Positions 63,801 through 64,000 of a DNA stretch of 64,000 nucleotides are shown piece after piece. This DNA is from Sphingomonas telluris (GTDB taxonomy: Bacteria; Pseudomonadota; Alphaproteobacteria; Sphingomonadales; Sphingomonadaceae), in the NCBI RefSeq assembly GCF_022568775.1, contig NZ_JAKZHW010000001.1:992001-1056000 (forward strand), written 5' to 3'. The first letter of the stretch is position 1. The number at the start of each line of letters is the position of its first letter. A model generated the notes under the pieces. That model was not told the origin of the DNA. It made no database searches and was given only the letters and a program-made list of their open reading frames with translations. The translations under genes were made by a program, and so were the position numbers.

Positions 63801-64000
63801 AGCGTGGTGCGCGCAAGCTCCTGCTCCGCTCGGCCTTCTATCGGCGTGAACCCCGGCGTAATTCCCGCCTCCGCCGGGAACGAGGCGAGCAGGGCCTGCG
63901 CGAAGCCGTGGATCGTCTGGATGCGAAGGCCGCCAGGCGCCTCCAGCACTTTCGCAAACAGCCGTCGCGCACGCTGAAGCATCTCCGGTCCGGTGTCTTC
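60875..64000 (-). CDS. addA: Double-strand break repair helicase-nuclease AddA (5' end missing)
   Basis: 1042 codons of the C-terminal part are present; the N-terminal Walker A part lies beyond the right edge. UvrD-type motifs are visible: [75 protein letters not shown] and LLYVALTRAEERLVI. The C-terminal PD-(D/E)XK nuclease ends VSVIDFKTGRVP. With AddB it processes broken ends for RecA, the RecBCD substitute in this group. The frame runs open to the last base of the window. Confidence 0.94.
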   Translation of the reverse strand, partial: EDTGPEMLQRARRLFAKVLEAPGGLRIQTIHGFAQALLASFPAEAGITPGFTPIEGRAEQELARTTLANLIADAEARNDERLISDVQCLSLRLGEEGAAKYLMLCAGAADAMAAFGSPETIEPLLRRVMQLPDESVADFIAHQCHDDRFDCDLLQAIADANRRWGVQTGLGHAEAIDRWLSLSPIERAAALPKLRKVVMTDKDTLRVSAGQSKAEPHYEAHAGRLSNLIGELVRIQNGAKLAADMAAGLRAGQAFAASYTRAKRSAGVADFNDLIAWTRHLLATPGMGEWVRYKLDRRTDHILVDESQDTNREQWEIVQALASEFFVGLGAAESRGRSIFMVGDFKQAIFGFQGTDPQEFENARQWVRERSAALLEAQGDERSGSALEFRDLSIEASFRSAPAVLDVVDAVIDEVGYRNMGLPDEPRRHQPHFYGRPGAVELWAPFAPETDANGEEGEEGWLGEDARLYASVLAKQVRRWLDEAPVLASTKRPMTPGDVLVLVRSRGELASLIVARLFEEGVPVAGIDRLHLQEPLAVKDLLAAITFAVQPLDDLNLGNLLVSPLVGWSQELLLELAYGRGQVSLWQRLGERGDDRPEFRQARDLLTSLLAMADFTTPHRFLETILSGSMDGRRKIYARLGMAARDPIDELLSSALEFEQKEIASLDRFLAWFARGDVEIKRDPSAPSNAVRVMTVHGAKGLEAPVVILADATADPARLGGISRILSFPVPGVGSVPLLRPRKVERVTPFDTLIAAEEERDLQEHWRLLYVALTRAEERLVIAGLQPKTKDGIRPENSWHVRAERALRSLAAEELEDPAWGRVLRYRGDVAPAAIKLKALPNAVPGPAIPEWARTPAPPEARPPRPLAPSAIAEDKEAAPPPSAAMRAAAERGTLIHALLERLADVAPDQRHATALRWLERSAGLSDAKSRKEIADTVCNVLSDPSFAPLFGPGSLAEAPLAATLPDGTVVAGTVDRLLVEHDRVSVIDFKTGRVPDSASSIPTSHRAQMSAYVEALRVIFPGREVRASLLYTSGPKLIAV

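Overview
The window is chromosomal DNA of a high-GC alphaproteobacterium, most likely a member of the Sphingomonadales (Sphingomonas/Sphingomicrobium-like). This is inferred from the UrcA-family protein, the DUF4170 protein, the GGAAC-N16/17-CGTT (EcfG-type) promoters, the lipoyl-domain fusion on pyruvate dehydrogenase E1-beta, the pdhB-pdhA-ftsB-eno order and the codon use. No ribosomal RNA, CRISPR array, prophage or insertion-sequence transposase was seen. There is one tRNA (tRNA-Asn, GTT).

Layout. 0.4-15 kb: gyrA, a stress-type 'host attachment' protein, a DUF488 protein, trmFO, a BLUF photoreceptor, an EF-hand protein, then a leftward run eno - ftsB-like - pdhA - pdhB - phytoene-synthase-like, opposite a rightward four-gene envelope-stress cassette with an EcfG-type promoter. 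14-20.5 kb: a leftward block carA - secreted protein - lipoprotein - carB - greA - rhomboid, with the middle genes translationally coupled. 20.6-25.6 kb: a YqeY-type protein, dnaG and rpoD (macromolecular-synthesis genes).

25.6-28.6 kb is the one clear foreign-looking stretch. It holds a 603-residue protein with a C-terminal R-X4-H (HEPN RNase) motif and two small genes, all on the minus strand, and parts of it are about 33% G+C in a genome near 65-70%. It is bracketed by two inverted copies of a roughly 115-bp dispersed repeat. A third, direct copy lies at 29.6 kb. This is the best candidate in the window for an undescribed defence-type element.

28.6-43 kb is accessory: CsbD, DUF4142, DUF3597, YezD, PspC and PPOX-type stress proteins, several lipoproteins and small proteins, a TonB-like gene without a normal start codon, an M10/RTX metalloprotease, DoxX, a GNAT enzyme and a soluble chemoreceptor. 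43-64 kb returns to housekeeping: an anhMurNAc-type DUF1343 (NamZ-like) enzyme with a DOMON-like neighbour, tyrS, recG, sdhE-mfd, an EAL phosphodiesterase, nadK, tRNA-Asn, putA, secA, a GFA-family protein, trxA and a truncated addA that runs off the right edge.

Functionally the window combines central metabolism (PDH, enolase, carbamoyl phosphate, proline degradation), replication/repair (gyrA, dnaG, recG, mfd, addA), transcription (rpoD, greA) and protein export (secA) with a scattered general-stress regulon. A compact-genome feature recurs: five convergent gene pairs overlap by exactly four bases at their stop codons. All calls come from reading the sequence and translations. No database search was run.
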